NCBI GenBank assembly: GCA_011390935.1
Contig: JAABRL010000014.1
Span: forward strand, 1 to 64,000
Origin: Gemmatimonas sp.
GTDB lineage: Bacteria; Gemmatimonadota; Gemmatimonadetes; Gemmatimonadales; Gemmatimonadaceae
DNA: 64,000 nt
Direction: 5' to 3'
Every line of letters begins with the position of its first letter. Within the stretch, counting starts at the first letter, position 1. The notes under the pieces are model-generated. The model was not told the origin of the DNA, ran no database searches, and saw only the letters and a program-made list of their open reading frames with translations. A program made the translations under genes and the position numbers. Below are positions 1 through 10,778 of the stretch, piece after piece.

Positions 1-164
1 GATTTCTGCCCGTGTCGCTCGGGGGCACGATATTGCGCTTTGAGACTGCCGCGGTCGTTGCGCTCGGGGTTGTCCGCGCCGCGGGGTGACCGCGTGCGAT
101 CTGCTCGCCTCGGGGTGCTGAACCGCACCCGACTCGCTGTTTCCTGTGATTGTTGGGAGATCCC

Positions 165-509
165 ATGTCTGACGCTTCCTGCCTGTTCTGCCGCATCGTG
201 GCGGGTGAGATCCCTGCCACGCTCGTCGCCGAGACGCCGCACGCAGTGGCCTTTCGAGATATTGCGCCCAAAGCGCCGGTGCATATTCTGGTGATTCCAC
301 GTCGTCACGTGACTTCGCTGGCGGTCGCGACCGACGCGGGGGAGCTCGGGGAGATCCTGGCGCTGGCGGCTCGCGTGGCCGAGCAGGAGGGGGTGTCGGA
401 CACGGGGTACCGGGTGGTGACGAATGTGGGCGAGGATGGGGGACAGTCGGTGGGGCACCTCCATTTCCATGTGCTGGGCGGACGCGCGCTGGGGTGGCCG
501 CCCGGCTGA
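165..509 (+). CDS. HIT (histidine triad) family protein
   Basis: MSDASCLFCRIVAGEIPA... with C-terminal HLHFHVLGG HIT motif; ATG at 165 preferred over TTG at 150. Confidence 0.93.
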   Translation: MSDASCLFCRIVAGEIPATLVAETPHAVAFRDIAPKAPVHILVIPRRHVTSLAVATDAGELGEILALAARVAEQEGVSDTGYRVVTNVGEDGGQSVGHLHFHVLGGRALGWPPG

Positions 510-532
510 GTGATCTCAGCCCCCTCGACCGC

Positions 533-561
533 TTGACCCACGCGGTGGCACGTGGTATGCT
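533..561 (+). promoter_or_regulatory. sigma70-type promoter upstream of rpsU
   Basis: TTGACC (533-538), 17-nt spacer, TATGCT (556-561). Confidence 0.6.
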
Positions 562-659
562 ACACGGCTGTCACCACATCATTTACGCGACGCGGCTCAG
601 GCCGTTCCGCACCTCTGCGACGTGACACGTCGCGCAACGGCCCCACGGGAGAGTTCGGT

Positions 660-845
660 TTGTCGGAGATCATCATCCACGAGGACGAGAACTTCGAACG
701 CGCCCTCAAGCGCTTCAAGAAGAAGGTCGAGAAGGCCGGTATCCTGTCCGACCTGCGCAAGCATCGGCATTACGAGAAGCCGAGCGAGCGCCGCAAGCGC
801 AAGCTGAACGCCGCGATTCGCAAGAACCGTCGCACGCGGGTCTGA
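660..845 (+). CDS. rpsU: 30S ribosomal protein S21
   Basis: LSEIIIHEDENFERALKRFKKKVEKAGILSDLRKHRHYEKPSERRKRK... typical S21; TTG start with upstream GGGAGAG. Confidence 0.93.
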   Translation: MSEIIIHEDENFERALKRFKKKVEKAGILSDLRKHRHYEKPSERRKRKLNAAIRKNRRTRV

Positions 846-855
846 GGTCGGCCCC

Positions 856-1305
856 ATGGCCGATCTCGCGCCGCTGTTTGCGCGCATTCAGGACGACCTG
901 ACGGCCGCTCGGCGTGCGCAGGACAAAGATGCCCTGCTGCTGTACAGCAGCATTCTGGCGGATCTGCGCAATCGGGAACTCGACAGCAGCGGCCCGCTGT
1001 CCAACGATGACGTCGTCGACGTGGTGCGCAAAGGCATCAAGCGTCGGCGGGAATCGCAGCAGATGTTCGAGTCGGGCGGCCGCGCGGAGCTTGCGGCGCG
1101 TGAAGCCGCGGAAGCCGCGCGCCTCGAGACGTACCTCCCGCCGGCCGTCAGCGATGACGAGCTGCGCGCTGCGGTGCGTGCGGCCATCGCGGGTGGTGCC
1201 GCCAACATCGGAGCGGTCATGGGACGTGTCTTACCGCAGTTCAAGGGGCGCGCCGAGGGTGGCCAGATCAACGCGATCGCCAGAGAAGAGCTCGCGCCGA
1301 AGTAG
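856..1305 (+). CDS. GatB/YqeY domain protein
   Basis: DDLTAARRAQDKDALLLYSSILADLRNRELD...GAVMGRVLPQFKGRAEGGQINAIAREELA, YqeY-like. Confidence 0.88.
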   Translation: MADLAPLFARIQDDLTAARRAQDKDALLLYSSILADLRNRELDSSGPLSNDDVVDVVRKGIKRRRESQQMFESGGRAELAAREAAEAARLETYLPPAVSDDELRAAVRAAIAGGAANIGAVMGRVLPQFKGRAEGGQINAIAREELAPK

Positions 1306-1332
1306 CCTTCGGCCCACGCGGCACGAGGCCCC

Positions 1333-3753
1333 ATGAACGTCCACGCTCTCGGCATTCTCGAACTCACGCGCGTGCTCTCGCACGTGAGTCAGCGCGCACA
1401 CTCTGCGCCAGGCGCCGCGGCCGTACGGGCGCTGCTTCCGCTGGCCGATCGCGAAGCGCTCGAGATCGAGCATCGGCGTGTGAGCGCGATGCGCACGATC
1501 ATCGGCTCCGAGCCCACGTACATGCCCGAGCAGATCCCGGAGCTGGCCGCACCGCTCGCTCGCCTGCGTGTGGCCGGCTCCAGCTGGACGGCAGAGGAAC
1601 TGCTGCACGGCGCGACCTTCCTGCGCTCGTCGCGCCGCACACGCGAGGCGTTGCGTGATGTGCGTCGGCCCGCAATCGCGCGCGCCGTGCTCGCGACGTA
1701 CACGGACGCGTTGCTTGACGCAAAGAGCGAAGAAGAGCAGATCGGCCGCGCGATCAACGACGACGGCACGGTGCGTGACGACGCCAGCCCGGCCTTGCGC
1801 AAGATCCGCCAGGAGCTGCGTCGTGCTGAGGGTGAGCTCGTGCGATTGCTGGAGCGGGAGATGGGCCGCCTGGAGTCGCATCATCAGGTGAGCGACCTGT
1901 CGGTCACCATGCGTAATGGACGCTGGGTGATGCCTGTGCGCCGAGAGGCCCGCGTGGTCGTTGGCGGGATCGTGCACGATACCTCCGGCACAGGCGCCAC
2001 GATCTTCGTGGAACCACCGGCGGCGGTGGAGTTCGGCAACCGCTTGCGTGAGCTCGAGATCGACGAACAGCGCGAAGTGGAGCGCATTCTGCGAGCGCTC
2101 ACGGCAGTGCTGCATCCGCTGTATGCGCCCATGCGCGAGGCCTACGTCGCGCTCGTGGCGCTCGATGCGTTGCTCGCGAGAGCCCGCTATGCGAACGATG
2201 TGCATGCGGGCGAGGTCGAGTTGGTCGATCCGTCCGTCGGCTGCGAGTTCGTGCACGCGCGGCATCCGCTGCTGCTCGCGCAGGGAGTGTCGGTGGTGCC
2301 GTTCACTCTGCGGCTGGACGCCGGGGAGCGCACGCTGCTCGTATCCGGGCCCAATACGGGTGGCAAGACGGTGTTGCTCAAGGCCATCGGCCTGCTGGCG
2401 ATGATGGCGCAGTGCGGCGTGCCGGTCCCTGTGGCCGGCGGCAGCCGGCTCCCGGTGTTCGACGATGTATTCGCCGACGTGGGTGACGAGCAGAGCATCG
2501 AAGCCAGTCTGTCCACGTTCAGTGCGCACCTCAAGAATCAGGGGGAGATCCTCGCGTCGGCAACGTCGCGATCCCTGGTGCTTATGGACGAAGTCGGTTC
2601 AGGTACCGATCCGGCCGAAGGCGCGGCACTGGGCGGGGCAATTCTCGAAACGCTCACACGCCGCGGCGTGATGACGGTGGCCACCACGCATCTGGGGCAG
2701 CTCAAGCTGCTGGCCACCGAAGTACCGGGCGTCGTGAACGCGTCGCTGCAGTTCGATGCGGTGGCGCTCGCGCCCACGTACCGGCTCATCAAGGGTGTGC
2801 CCGGACGCTCGTATGGTCTGTCGATTGCTCGGCGCCTGCAGCTGCCGGAATCGGTGCTCGAGGTCGCGGAATCGCGATTGCCCTCGGGTGAGCGTGATCT
2901 TGCGATCCTGCTCGCCGATGTGGAAGCGCGCGAAGAAGCACTCACCACACGCGAGGCCGAGGCCGAACGCGAGAACCAGCGCGCGCGCAGTCGCATGGCC
3001 GCGGTGGCTGATCGTGAGAAGAAGGCCAAGGAGCGCGAGCGCGAACTTGAGCGCGCGTCACGTCAGGAGGCGCGCAAGTACCTGCTCGAAGCGCGGGCCG
3101 AGGTGGAGCGGGCGATTGCCGCGGTGCGCACCGCCGCGACGAACGCCTCCGTGTCAGCCGACGCGATCGAAGCGGCGGCGCGTGAAGCGCGTCGCCAGGT
3201 GGAGGACGCGGCGCTCGAGCAGAAGACGGCCGTCGCCGCCATGGATGAGCGCGCTGCGCGTCCGCCGCGGGAGTCGCGCTCGAACGCGGCACCCACGCCC
3301 GCGCGCCGCGCGTTTGCCGCCGGTGATGCCGTGCTCGTGGGAACGCTCGGCGACAAGGCCGGATCGGTGGTCGAGGTGCGTGGTGCGCAGGCGCGCGTGC
3401 TGGTGGGTTCGTTGTCACTCACGGTACCGGTCTCCGCGCTCACGCACACCAAGGCCCCGCCGCCACCACAGGTGCGCGTGCCCATCCTCGGCGATATCCC
3501 CGAGGTGGAGCCGCTGCGCGAGGTCGATCTGCGCGGACTGCGTGTGGAAGAGCTCGAGCTCGCACTCGTGCAGGCGCTCGATGCGGCGGTGCGCAACGAT
3601 CTGCGGGAGCTGCGCATCATTCACGGCAAGGGTACCGGTGCACTGCGGGAGCGCGTTGGCGAGATGTTGCGCGGCGATCGCCGCGTCGCGTCGCATCGGT
3701 GGGGCGCCTGGAACGAAGGGGGCGCGGGTGTCACGGTTGCCGAGCTGCGGTAG
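1333..3753 (+). CDS. mutS2: MutS2 family DNA-binding ATPase with C-terminal Smr domain
   Basis: Walker A GPNTGGKTVLLKAIG, LVLMDEVGSGTDPAEGAAL, C-terminal Smr VDLRGLRVEELELAL...RIIHGKGTGALRE. Confidence 0.95.
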   Translation: MNVHALGILELTRVLSHVSQRAHSAPGAAAVRALLPLADREALEIEHRRVSAMRTIIGSEPTYMPEQIPELAAPLARLRVAGSSWTAEELLHGATFLRSSRRTREALRDVRRPAIARAVLATYTDALLDAKSEEEQIGRAINDDGTVRDDASPALRKIRQELRRAEGELVRLLEREMGRLESHHQVSDLSVTMRNGRWVMPVRREARVVVGGIVHDTSGTGATIFVEPPAAVEFGNRLRELEIDEQREVERILRALTAVLHPLYAPMREAYVALVALDALLARARYANDVHAGEVELVDPSVGCEFVHARHPLLLAQGVSVVPFTLRLDAGERTLLVSGPNTGGKTVLLKAIGLLAMMAQCGVPVPVAGGSRLPVFDDVFADVGDEQSIEASLSTFSAHLKNQGEILASATSRSLVLMDEVGSGTDPAEGAALGGAILETLTRRGVMTVATTHLGQLKLLATEVPGVVNASLQFDAVALAPTYRLIKGVPGRSYGLSIARRLQLPESVLEVAESRLPSGERDLAILLADVEAREEALTTREAEAERENQRARSRMAAVADREKKAKERERELERASRQEARKYLLEARAEVERAIAAVRTAATNASVSADAIEAAAREARRQVEDAALEQKTAVAAMDERAARPPRESRSNAAPTPARRAFAAGDAVLVGTLGDKAGSVVEVRGAQARVLVGSLSLTVPVSALTHTKAPPPPQVRVPILGDIPEVEPLREVDLRGLRVEELELALVQALDAAVRNDLRELRIIHGKGTGALRERVGEMLRGDRRVASHRWGAWNEGGAGVTVAELR

Positions 3754-3762
3754 CAGCGGCTC

Positions 3763-5673
3763 ATGATCCCCGACGACGTCGTCGAGCGGGTGCGCGCCGC
3801 GGCCGACATCGCGCAGGTCATCGGCGAATACGTGCCGCTCAAACGCGTGGGCACCGACCATCGTGGTGCCTGTCCCTTTCACGGCGGCAAGAATCCCAAC
3901 TTCTCTGTCTCGTCCAAGCGCGGACAGTATCACTGCTTCGTCTGTCACGAGAGTGGCGACGTGATTTCGTTTCTGCGCAAGCGGTTGTCGCTCGACTTCA
4001 CGAGCGCCGTCAAGCTGCTCGGCGACAAGGTCGGTATCGAAGTCATCGATGCGCCCACGCGCGCGCATGCGCCCGATCCCAACGAATCGAACTGGGAAGT
4101 GCTCGCGCATGCGTCCGCGTTCTTTCAGGCGCAGCTGCGTGAGCCGGACATCGGCCGCGACGCGCGCACGTATCTCGAAGGGCGCGCACTCGATGACGAA
4201 GCGTGGTCGCGCTTCGGCATCGGCTTTGCGCCGCGCGATGGACAGCTGCTGATCAAGCATCTCGCCACGCTCGGCTTCGATCAGGAGCGCGCGCGAGAGG
4301 CCGGACTGCTCGTGGTACGTGAGGAAGATGGCAGCGTGCGTCCACGCTTTCGTGGCCGTGTGATGTTTCCGATTGTGGACGAACTCGGGCGCCACGTGGC
4401 CTTCGGCGGACGGGCGTTGGGCGATGATACGCCGAAGTATCTCAACTCCCCTGAGAGTGCCGTCTTTCACAAGCGCAAGGTGTTGTACGGGTTGCATACG
4501 GCACGTCAGGCGGCGCGACGCGCGAGTCGCCTGCTGGTCGTGGAGGGGTATCTCGACGCGATTCGCGTGGCGCTCGGCGGCATGGAAGAGGTGGTGGCGC
4601 CACTCGGGACGGCGCTCACCGAGGAACAGGCCGCGCTGCTGGTACGCTACGCCGGCGAGGTGTTTCTGCTGTACGACAGCGATGAGGCCGGACTCAAAGC
4701 CACCTTTCGATCGGGACTCGAGCTGCTGCGTCATGGCGCCGCCGTGCGTGTGGTCTCACTGCCGCGCGGCGAAGATCCCGACACGTTCGTTCGTCACAAC
4801 GGCGCCGCTGCGCTCGAAGCGGCACTGCATGAGGCCGTTGATCTCTTCGATCTGCAGGTGGAGCTGCTGGCGCGAAAGGGATGGTTCGCCGACCTGCATC
4901 ACCGGCGTCGCGCGGTCGACAAGCTGCTCCCCACGGTGCGCGCAACCAAGGACCCGATTACGCGCGACCTGTACATCGCGCGCCTCGCCGAAGCGGCCTC
5001 ATTGGACAAGGCGCTGGTGCTGCGTGAGGCGGACGAGCCCACGCCGCCGTTGGGCCGCGGTCGTGCGATCGCGATCCGTGAGTCGAATCGCAGCGAGCCG
5101 CGTCCGCCCGATGAAGGGCCGCCCCCTGAGGATGACGCACCGGCCGCGCCCGCACGCCGCGAGTGGGTGCCCAAGGGTCAGTGGAAGGGCAAGAGCCGCG
5201 GGCAGGGACCGGAATGGCTGGCCACGCCGGCGCCACCGCGAGCCGCCTCCAACGAGGAACCGATCGAGCGAGAGCTGCTGCGGGTCATGTTGCGCGATCG
5301 GGTCTGGGTGGAGCGTGTGGCCGAGCGGCATGGGCCACAGGCGTTTCGGCACGCGGAGTATGGCGCCCTCTTCGAGGCCCTGCTGGCGCACGGGCCGGAG
5401 GTCGAGCTGGGTGAGGTGCTGCGCGACGTGGAGACGCCACTGGCCGAGTTGGCGGAGCGCCTGCTGGGGATGGCCGAGGCACCGGCCGACGTGGCCTGGA
5501 GCCTCATGAAGCTGGATCGGCGTGAACTCGAAGCGCGCATGGCAGCGCTGCAGCGCCAGATCGCCGAAACCGAGGGGGAGGAGCAGCGGGCCTTGATGAT
5601 CGAGAAGGATCGTTTGGCAAGAGAACGCCAGTCCCTCTTGCACCCCGGGGGCAAAGGACGTAATCCCAAGTAG
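3763..5673 (+). CDS. dnaG: DNA primase
   Basis: Zinc finger CPFHGGKNPNFSVSSKRGQYHCFVCHESGDVISF, TOPRIM LLVVEGYLDAI...LLYDSDEAG. Confidence 0.96.
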   Translation: MIPDDVVERVRAAADIAQVIGEYVPLKRVGTDHRGACPFHGGKNPNFSVSSKRGQYHCFVCHESGDVISFLRKRLSLDFTSAVKLLGDKVGIEVIDAPTRAHAPDPNESNWEVLAHASAFFQAQLREPDIGRDARTYLEGRALDDEAWSRFGIGFAPRDGQLLIKHLATLGFDQERAREAGLLVVREEDGSVRPRFRGRVMFPIVDELGRHVAFGGRALGDDTPKYLNSPESAVFHKRKVLYGLHTARQAARRASRLLVVEGYLDAIRVALGGMEEVVAPLGTALTEEQAALLVRYAGEVFLLYDSDEAGLKATFRSGLELLRHGAAVRVVSLPRGEDPDTFVRHNGAAALEAALHEAVDLFDLQVELLARKGWFADLHHRRRAVDKLLPTVRATKDPITRDLYIARLAEAASLDKALVLREADEPTPPLGRGRAIAIRESNRSEPRPPDEGPPPEDDAPAAPARREWVPKGQWKGKSRGQGPEWLATPAPPRAASNEEPIERELLRVMLRDRVWVERVAERHGPQAFRHAEYGALFEALLAHGPEVELGEVLRDVETPLAELAERLLGMAEAPADVAWSLMKLDRRELEARMAALQRQIAETEGEEQRALMIEKDRLARERQSLLHPGGKGRNPK

Positions 5674-5789
5674 CGTGTGCGATCGGTTGTCCTCTGAACA
5701 GGTCGCCGCGTTGTGCGCTAGTTTATCGAAAGAGCCGCGATCGGGTGTCGCGTCGTGGTCAGATCGTTTCCGTCTAGATCGGAGGGGTG

Positions 5790-6541
5790 GCGTGCAGCCA
5801 GAACTCGTGGCGTTGTTGGCAGTACAGGAAGATGATGACGCGATTCGCGCCGTCGAAGCGGAGCTGGCGGCGTTCGCGCCGCGCATGGCGTCGCTCGATC
5901 GGGCGCGTCAGCGAGCGCATGACGAGGTCGAACGCACGCGCAGCGCCATTGAGCGGGAGACGGAGCGGTACCGGTTGCTCGAAGCGCGCATCACCGAGCA
6001 TCGTGAAAAGCATGAGCGCAACGTGGCGACGCTCGATCAGGCGCGGAAGCTGCGCGAAGCGACGGCCGCGATGGCGCAGGTGGAAATGGCGCGTCGTGTG
6101 CTCGCCGAAGAAGAAAGCGAACTGGCCGGCATGGCGCGACGCCTTGGAGAAATGCAGTCCGCACTCGAGGCGCATCGCGCGGCGGCCGCCGCGCTCGAGT
6201 CGGAGCAGGCCGATGCGCGCGCGTCGGTGCAGGCCGACATCGACCGGCTCGAAGCCACACTGGCCGACGCGCGCCGCGTGCGCGGCGGCAAGGCAGCCGG
6301 CGTGAATCCCAACCTGCTCTCGCGCTACGACCGGATCGCCACGCGTCGCAAGAGCCAAGCGCTCTATGCCATTCGTGGACTCACCTGCGGGGCGTGCGAC
6401 ACCTCGATTCCGCTGCAGCGTCGCAATGCACTCATGGTGGCCGGTCAGATCGACGTCTGCGAAGCATGCGGGGTGCTGCTGTACGCGGCGCCGGATCCGG
6501 CGCCGGTGTCCGGCGACGACACCAGCGGGAACGCGGCCTGA
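5790..6541 (+). CDS. coiled-coil protein with C4-type zinc ribbon (COG1579-like)
   Basis: Long coiled coil then IRGLTCGACDTSIPLQRRNALMVAGQIDVCEACGVLLY; exact start (5675-5790) uncertain. Confidence 0.8.
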
Positions 6542-6680
6542 CACACCGGCTGATGTGCACGCGTCGAAAAGATGATGTGTGCATGCAGACGGTGAGGCGT
6601 TGTCATTTCATGCTGCTACACTGACGCTCGTGTCCGACGCTCACCGTTCGCGTGCTCGCCCCGCCACCCGCTGGACCGCG

Positions 6681-8384
6681 ATGCCGTCGCCCGACGCGGA
6701 CACGGTGCAGCGGTTGCGCGACGCGTTGCATCTGCCGCCGGTGGTCTGCGAGCTGCTCGCCGCACGCGGCTATGGCGCACCCGACGACGCACGCCGTTTC
6801 CTGCGTCCTCGACTCGAGCAGCTCGCTCCCCCATCCACGTTGCGCGATTGCGACCGCGCCGTCGACCGCATCGCGCATGCGATTCGCGCGCGCGAGACGA
6901 TCTTCGTGCATGGCGACTACGACGTGGACGGCATGGCCTCCACGGCGCTGCTCACGCGCGTGCTGCGCTCACTCGGTGGCGTGGTGGTGCCGTGGGTGCC
7001 GCATCGCCTGACTGACGGCTACGACCTGAGTCAGGCGGGGGTGACGGCGGCCAAGGCGGCCGGCGCGCGCCTCGTGGTTACCTGCGACTGCGGTACGTCG
7101 GCGCATCAGCCCGTCACCGATCTCATGGCTGCCGGCATCGACGTCATCATTACCGATCACCATCTGCCCGGCAGCCACGGCCTGCCGCCCGCCTACGCCG
7201 TGGTGAATCCACGTCGGCCGGGCTGTCCCTCGCCGGACAAGGACCTCGCGGCGGTCGGGGTGGCCTACAAGCTCATGCTCGCGTTGTGCGACTCCATGGG
7301 CGTGTCACCACGCGTTGCGCACGAGCAGCTCGATCTCGTGGCGTTGGCCACCATCGCCGACGTGGCCCCGCTGCGCGGCGAGAATCGCGTGCTGGTGCGC
7401 TACGGCCTCAAGCTCATGGCGGAGACGGCGCATCCCGGGCTACGCGCCCTCGTGCGTGCGGCCGCCCTCGACGGCAAGGCGCTGACGGCAGGACGCGTCG
7501 GCTTCGTGCTGGCGCCTCGGCTCAACGCGGCTGGTCGCATTGGCGACGCCAAGCTGGGTCTCGCGCTGCTGCTGGCCACGAGTGAGGCCGAAGCGAACCC
7601 CATCGCGCGCGACCTCGAGGAACTCAATCGAGCCCGTCAGGCACTCGACCAGGCGGTGCTCAGCGATGCCCTGCGACAGGTCGAAGCACATGATCTCGAT
7701 CACACCTTCGGGTTCGTCCTGCACAATCACGGGTGGCACGCCGGCGTGATCGGCATTGTGGCCTCACGCGTGGTGGAGCAGACCACGCGTCCCACCGTGC
7801 TGGTCGCCGTTGAACGCGAGGTGGGGAAGGGCAGCGGTCGCTCGATTCCGGGCTTCGATCTGCACGCCGCACTCGGAGCGTGCGCCGACTGTTTCGAGCG
7901 CTTCGGAGGACATCGCGCGGCCGCGGGGCTCACGATGCCGGCGTCACGACTTCCCGACTTTCGCGAGCGTTTCAACGCCCACGCGGGGCAGATGCTCACG
8001 GCCGATGATCTCGTGCCGTCGCTGCGTATCGATCTGCAGGTGTCCGCCAGCGAGATCGGTGACGAACTCGAAGGACTGCTGCGCCACTTCGAGCCGTTCG
8101 GCGTCGGGAATCCCGCCCCCACGCTCGTGCTCGACAACGCGCGGCTGGCGGTCCCCCCTCGCAAGGTCGGACGCGATGGTCTGCGGCTCAGCATCGACCT
8201 GCCCACGGGCGCGGTGGACGGCATTGCCTGGGGGCCGATCGGCGACGGCAGTCGCCTCGACGTGGCGCATCCGGTCGATCTGGCGTTTCGACTTGAACGT
8301 GACGATTACCGCGGCACGTCCCGTTTGCAGCTGCGGGTGCACGACGTGCGCCCGGCGGCGGCATCGGCACTCGTGACGCCCTGA
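6681..8384 (+). CDS. recJ: single-stranded-DNA-specific exonuclease RecJ
   Basis: HGDYDVDGMASTALL, ITDHHLPG, GGHRAAAGLTM DHH/DHHA1 motifs; start may be 6579 or 6681. Confidence 0.93.
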   Translation: MPSPDADTVQRLRDALHLPPVVCELLAARGYGAPDDARRFLRPRLEQLAPPSTLRDCDRAVDRIAHAIRARETIFVHGDYDVDGMASTALLTRVLRSLGGVVVPWVPHRLTDGYDLSQAGVTAAKAAGARLVVTCDCGTSAHQPVTDLMAAGIDVIITDHHLPGSHGLPPAYAVVNPRRPGCPSPDKDLAAVGVAYKLMLALCDSMGVSPRVAHEQLDLVALATIADVAPLRGENRVLVRYGLKLMAETAHPGLRALVRAAALDGKALTAGRVGFVLAPRLNAAGRIGDAKLGLALLLATSEAEANPIARDLEELNRARQALDQAVLSDALRQVEAHDLDHTFGFVLHNHGWHAGVIGIVASRVVEQTTRPTVLVAVEREVGKGSGRSIPGFDLHAALGACADCFERFGGHRAAAGLTMPASRLPDFRERFNAHAGQMLTADDLVPSLRIDLQVSASEIGDELEGLLRHFEPFGVGNPAPTLVLDNARLAVPPRKVGRDGLRLSIDLPTGAVDGIAWGPIGDGSRLDVAHPVDLAFRLERDDYRGTSRLQLRVHDVRPAAASALVTP

Positions 8385-8393
8385 CGCGTTCGC

Positions 8394-8906
8394 ATGCGCA
8401 TCATTGCCGGCGAGTGGCGAGGACGACGCATCGAGGCGCCGAAGGGTTCGCTGGTACGCCCCACGGCCGATCGGGTGCGCGAGGCGTGGATGAGCATCGT
8501 GCGCGATGATCTGCCGGAGGCGCTCGTGCTCGACCTGTGCGCGGGCTCGGGGGCACTTGGTCTGGAGGCCCTCTCGCGCGGCGCGGCCCGGTGCGATTTC
8601 GTGGAGCGCGCCGCCCCGTCGCTGCGCGTGCTCACCCAGAACATCGAGGCGCTGGGCGCCGGCGATCGCGCCCGGGTGATCCGGGCCGACGCGGTGCGCC
8701 ACGTGGCGGCGCTCGCGGCCGGGGCGTACGATGTGGCGTTCGCCGATCCTCCGTACGCCGATGCCACGGCCGCCGAGCTTGCCGAACAGTGGTTGCAGGT
8801 GCCTTTTGCTCATCTGCTCGCGATCGAGCATCCGGCCAGCGTGACGTTACCGGGGAGCGGCGATACGCGCCGCTACGGGGATGTCGCCCTCACTTTCTTC
8901 CGATGA
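8394..8906 (+). CDS. rsmD: 16S rRNA (guanine(966)-N(2))-methyltransferase
   Basis: MRIIAGEWRGRRIEAPKG...RPTADRVREAWMSI, LDLCAGSGALGLEALSRGA, FADPPYAD. Confidence 0.93.
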   Translation: MRIIAGEWRGRRIEAPKGSLVRPTADRVREAWMSIVRDDLPEALVLDLCAGSGALGLEALSRGAARCDFVERAAPSLRVLTQNIEALGAGDRARVIRADAVRHVAALAAGAYDVAFADPPYADATAAELAEQWLQVPFAHLLAIEHPASVTLPGSGDTRRYGDVALTFFR

Positions 8907-9418
8907 CCGACACCCCCAGCCGCGGCGCGCCGCGGATCGCGCTGTACGCCGGCTCCTTCGACCCCTTCACGCACGGTCACGCCGATATCATGCGGCGCTC
9001 GCTCGGATTCGTGGATCAGCTCGTCGTGGCCGTGGCGCGCAACATCAACAAGAAGCCGCTCTTCAGCGCCGATGATCGGGTCGAGTTCATTCGCGCCTCC
9101 GCCGGCAGCGAACCGCGCATCGAGGTGCGTGCCTTCGATGGGCTGCTTGTCGATCTTGCACGCGAACTCAACGCCACGTTGCTCGTGCGCGGACTGCGCG
9201 CGGTGAGCGATTTCGAGTACGAATACCAGATGGCCCTCATGAATCGGCACCTGCACGCAGGGCTGGAAACGGTGTTCATGGTGCCGTCCAACGAGACCAC
9301 CTACATCAGTTCGAGCATGGTGCGCGAGGTGGCGCGGTTTGGCGGCGACATCAGTGCGCTCGTGCACCCCGTGGTGGCCGAGGCGCTCACCGCGCGCTTC
9401 GCCAGCGGCTCCACCTGA
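8903..9418 (+). CDS. coaD: pantetheine-phosphate adenylyltransferase
   Basis: [62 protein letters not shown] overlap with rsmD. Confidence 0.96.
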   Translation: MTDTPSRGAPRIALYAGSFDPFTHGHADIMRRSLGFVDQLVVAVARNINKKPLFSADDRVEFIRASAGSEPRIEVRAFDGLLVDLARELNATLLVRGLRAVSDFEYEYQMALMNRHLHAGLETVFMVPSNETTYISSSMVREVARFGGDISALVHPVVAEALTARFASGST

Positions 9419-9428
9419 GTTCGCAACC

Positions 9429-10385
9429 GTGACAAGTCCGCACGCCCCGTTTCTCGAGTCGCTCGCCGCGCGTGCCTCGGCGGTGCCACGCACCGTGCTC
9501 TTTCCGGAATCGGCCGACGAGCGCACACGCGACGCCGTGGCCACGCTGAACGCACGGGGCCTGATGCGGGCCGTCCTGATCACCGATCCGGCGTCCGATC
9601 CCCGCGTGACGCGAGTCGCGGCGCATCTGCTCGCGCGTCGTGCCACCAAGGGGCTGAGCGAGCGCGAGGCCTATCGGCTCGCCTGCGATCCGCTCTATTT
9701 CGCCGACTCGCTGGTGGCGCTGGGCGAGGCCGACGGCTGTGTCGCCGGCGCCGTGCACACGACCGCCGACGTCATTCGTGCCGCCCTCTGGTGCATCGGC
9801 ACCGCATCCGGGGTCCGTACGGTGTCCAGCGCCTTCTACATGGTCGTGCCGCCGTTTCGCGGGACGGAAGCGGAGGTGCTCACCTTCACGGACTGCGCCG
9901 TGGTCCCGGAGCCGAGCGCCGAGCAGCTGGCGGACATCGCCATCGCGGCGGCAGATGATCGGGCCCGCATTGTGGGGGATGCGCCGCGCGTCGCGATTCT
10001 GTCCTTCAGCACGCGGGGCAGTGCAGAGGCCGCCAGTGTGTTGCGCGTGCGCGAGGCCACCGCGATCGTGCGGGCTCGCCGTCCCGATCTCCCCGTAGAT
10101 GGCGAGTTGCAGGCCGATGCGGCGCTCGTCGCTGCAATAGCGCAACGTAAGGCGCCCGGGTCGGAGGTGGCGGGACGGGCCAACGTGCTCGTCTTTCCCA
10201 CGCTCGATGCGGGCAACATCGGCTACAAGCTGGTGGAGCGGCTCGCCGGGGCGCAGGCGGTCGGGCCGATCCTGCAGGGACTCGCCAGACCGGCCAACGA
10301 CCTTTCGCGGGGCGCAGCAGCGGACGACATTACACAGGTAGCACTGATTACCGCGTTGCAAGGCGCCCGAGCAGGCGGGGCGTGA
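9429..10385 (+). CDS. pta: phosphate acetyltransferase (PTA/PTB family)
   Basis: [24 protein letters not shown]...[23 protein letters not shown]...[45 protein letters not shown]. Confidence 0.9.
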   Translation: MTSPHAPFLESLAARASAVPRTVLFPESADERTRDAVATLNARGLMRAVLITDPASDPRVTRVAAHLLARRATKGLSEREAYRLACDPLYFADSLVALGEADGCVAGAVHTTADVIRAALWCIGTASGVRTVSSAFYMVVPPFRGTEAEVLTFTDCAVVPEPSAEQLADIAIAAADDRARIVGDAPRVAILSFSTRGSAEAASVLRVREATAIVRARRPDLPVDGELQADAALVAAIAQRKAPGSEVAGRANVLVFPTLDAGNIGYKLVERLAGAQAVGPILQGLARPANDLSRGAAADDITQVALITALQGARAGGA

Positions 10386-10425
10386 CTGGCGGTCCCCTTG
10401 GCATCGATATCACCGGAGCGGGCGA

Positions 10426-10761
10426 ATGGCGGCATTCACGATCGAGCGCGACGGCGACCTGCTCACGGTTGCGGTGGACGGCCAGCTGGTGGTCGGCAAT
10501 CGCGGCGAGTTCAAACAGCTCGTCTTCGACGAACTCGAAGCAGGCGCACGGCGGGTGCTGATCGATTTTTCGAGCACCGGATACATCGACAGCTCCGGGC
10601 TTGGAGCGCTCGTCTCTCTCGGCAAGCGCATTCGGGAGCAGGGTGGCACCATGCGTCTCGCCGGGCTCAACGACGATCTGCGCACGCTCTTCGAGCTCAC
10701 GCGACTCGATACGCTGTTCCAGCTCTTCGAATCACGTGCCGACGCGTTGGCGGGCTTCTGA
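10426..10761 (+). CDS. STAS-domain anti-sigma factor antagonist (RsbV/SpoIIAA-like)
   Basis: DFSSTGYIDSSGLGALVSLGKRIREQGG STAS phosphoacceptor region. Confidence 0.9.
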   Translation: MAAFTIERDGDLLTVAVDGQLVVGNRGEFKQLVFDELEAGARRVLIDFSSTGYIDSSGLGALVSLGKRIREQGGTMRLAGLNDDLRTLFELTRLDTLFQLFESRADALAGF

Positions 10762-10778
10762 ATGACGGCGCGCTGACC

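Noticed and set aside
1-43. Possible 3' end of an upstream gene (frame 2, ...ISARVARGHDIAL*)
   Set aside because: Only ~14 codons visible; not enough to identify a product.
1231-2529. 432-aa minus-strand ORF opposite mutS2
   Set aside because: Antisense mirror ORF, no recognisable domain.
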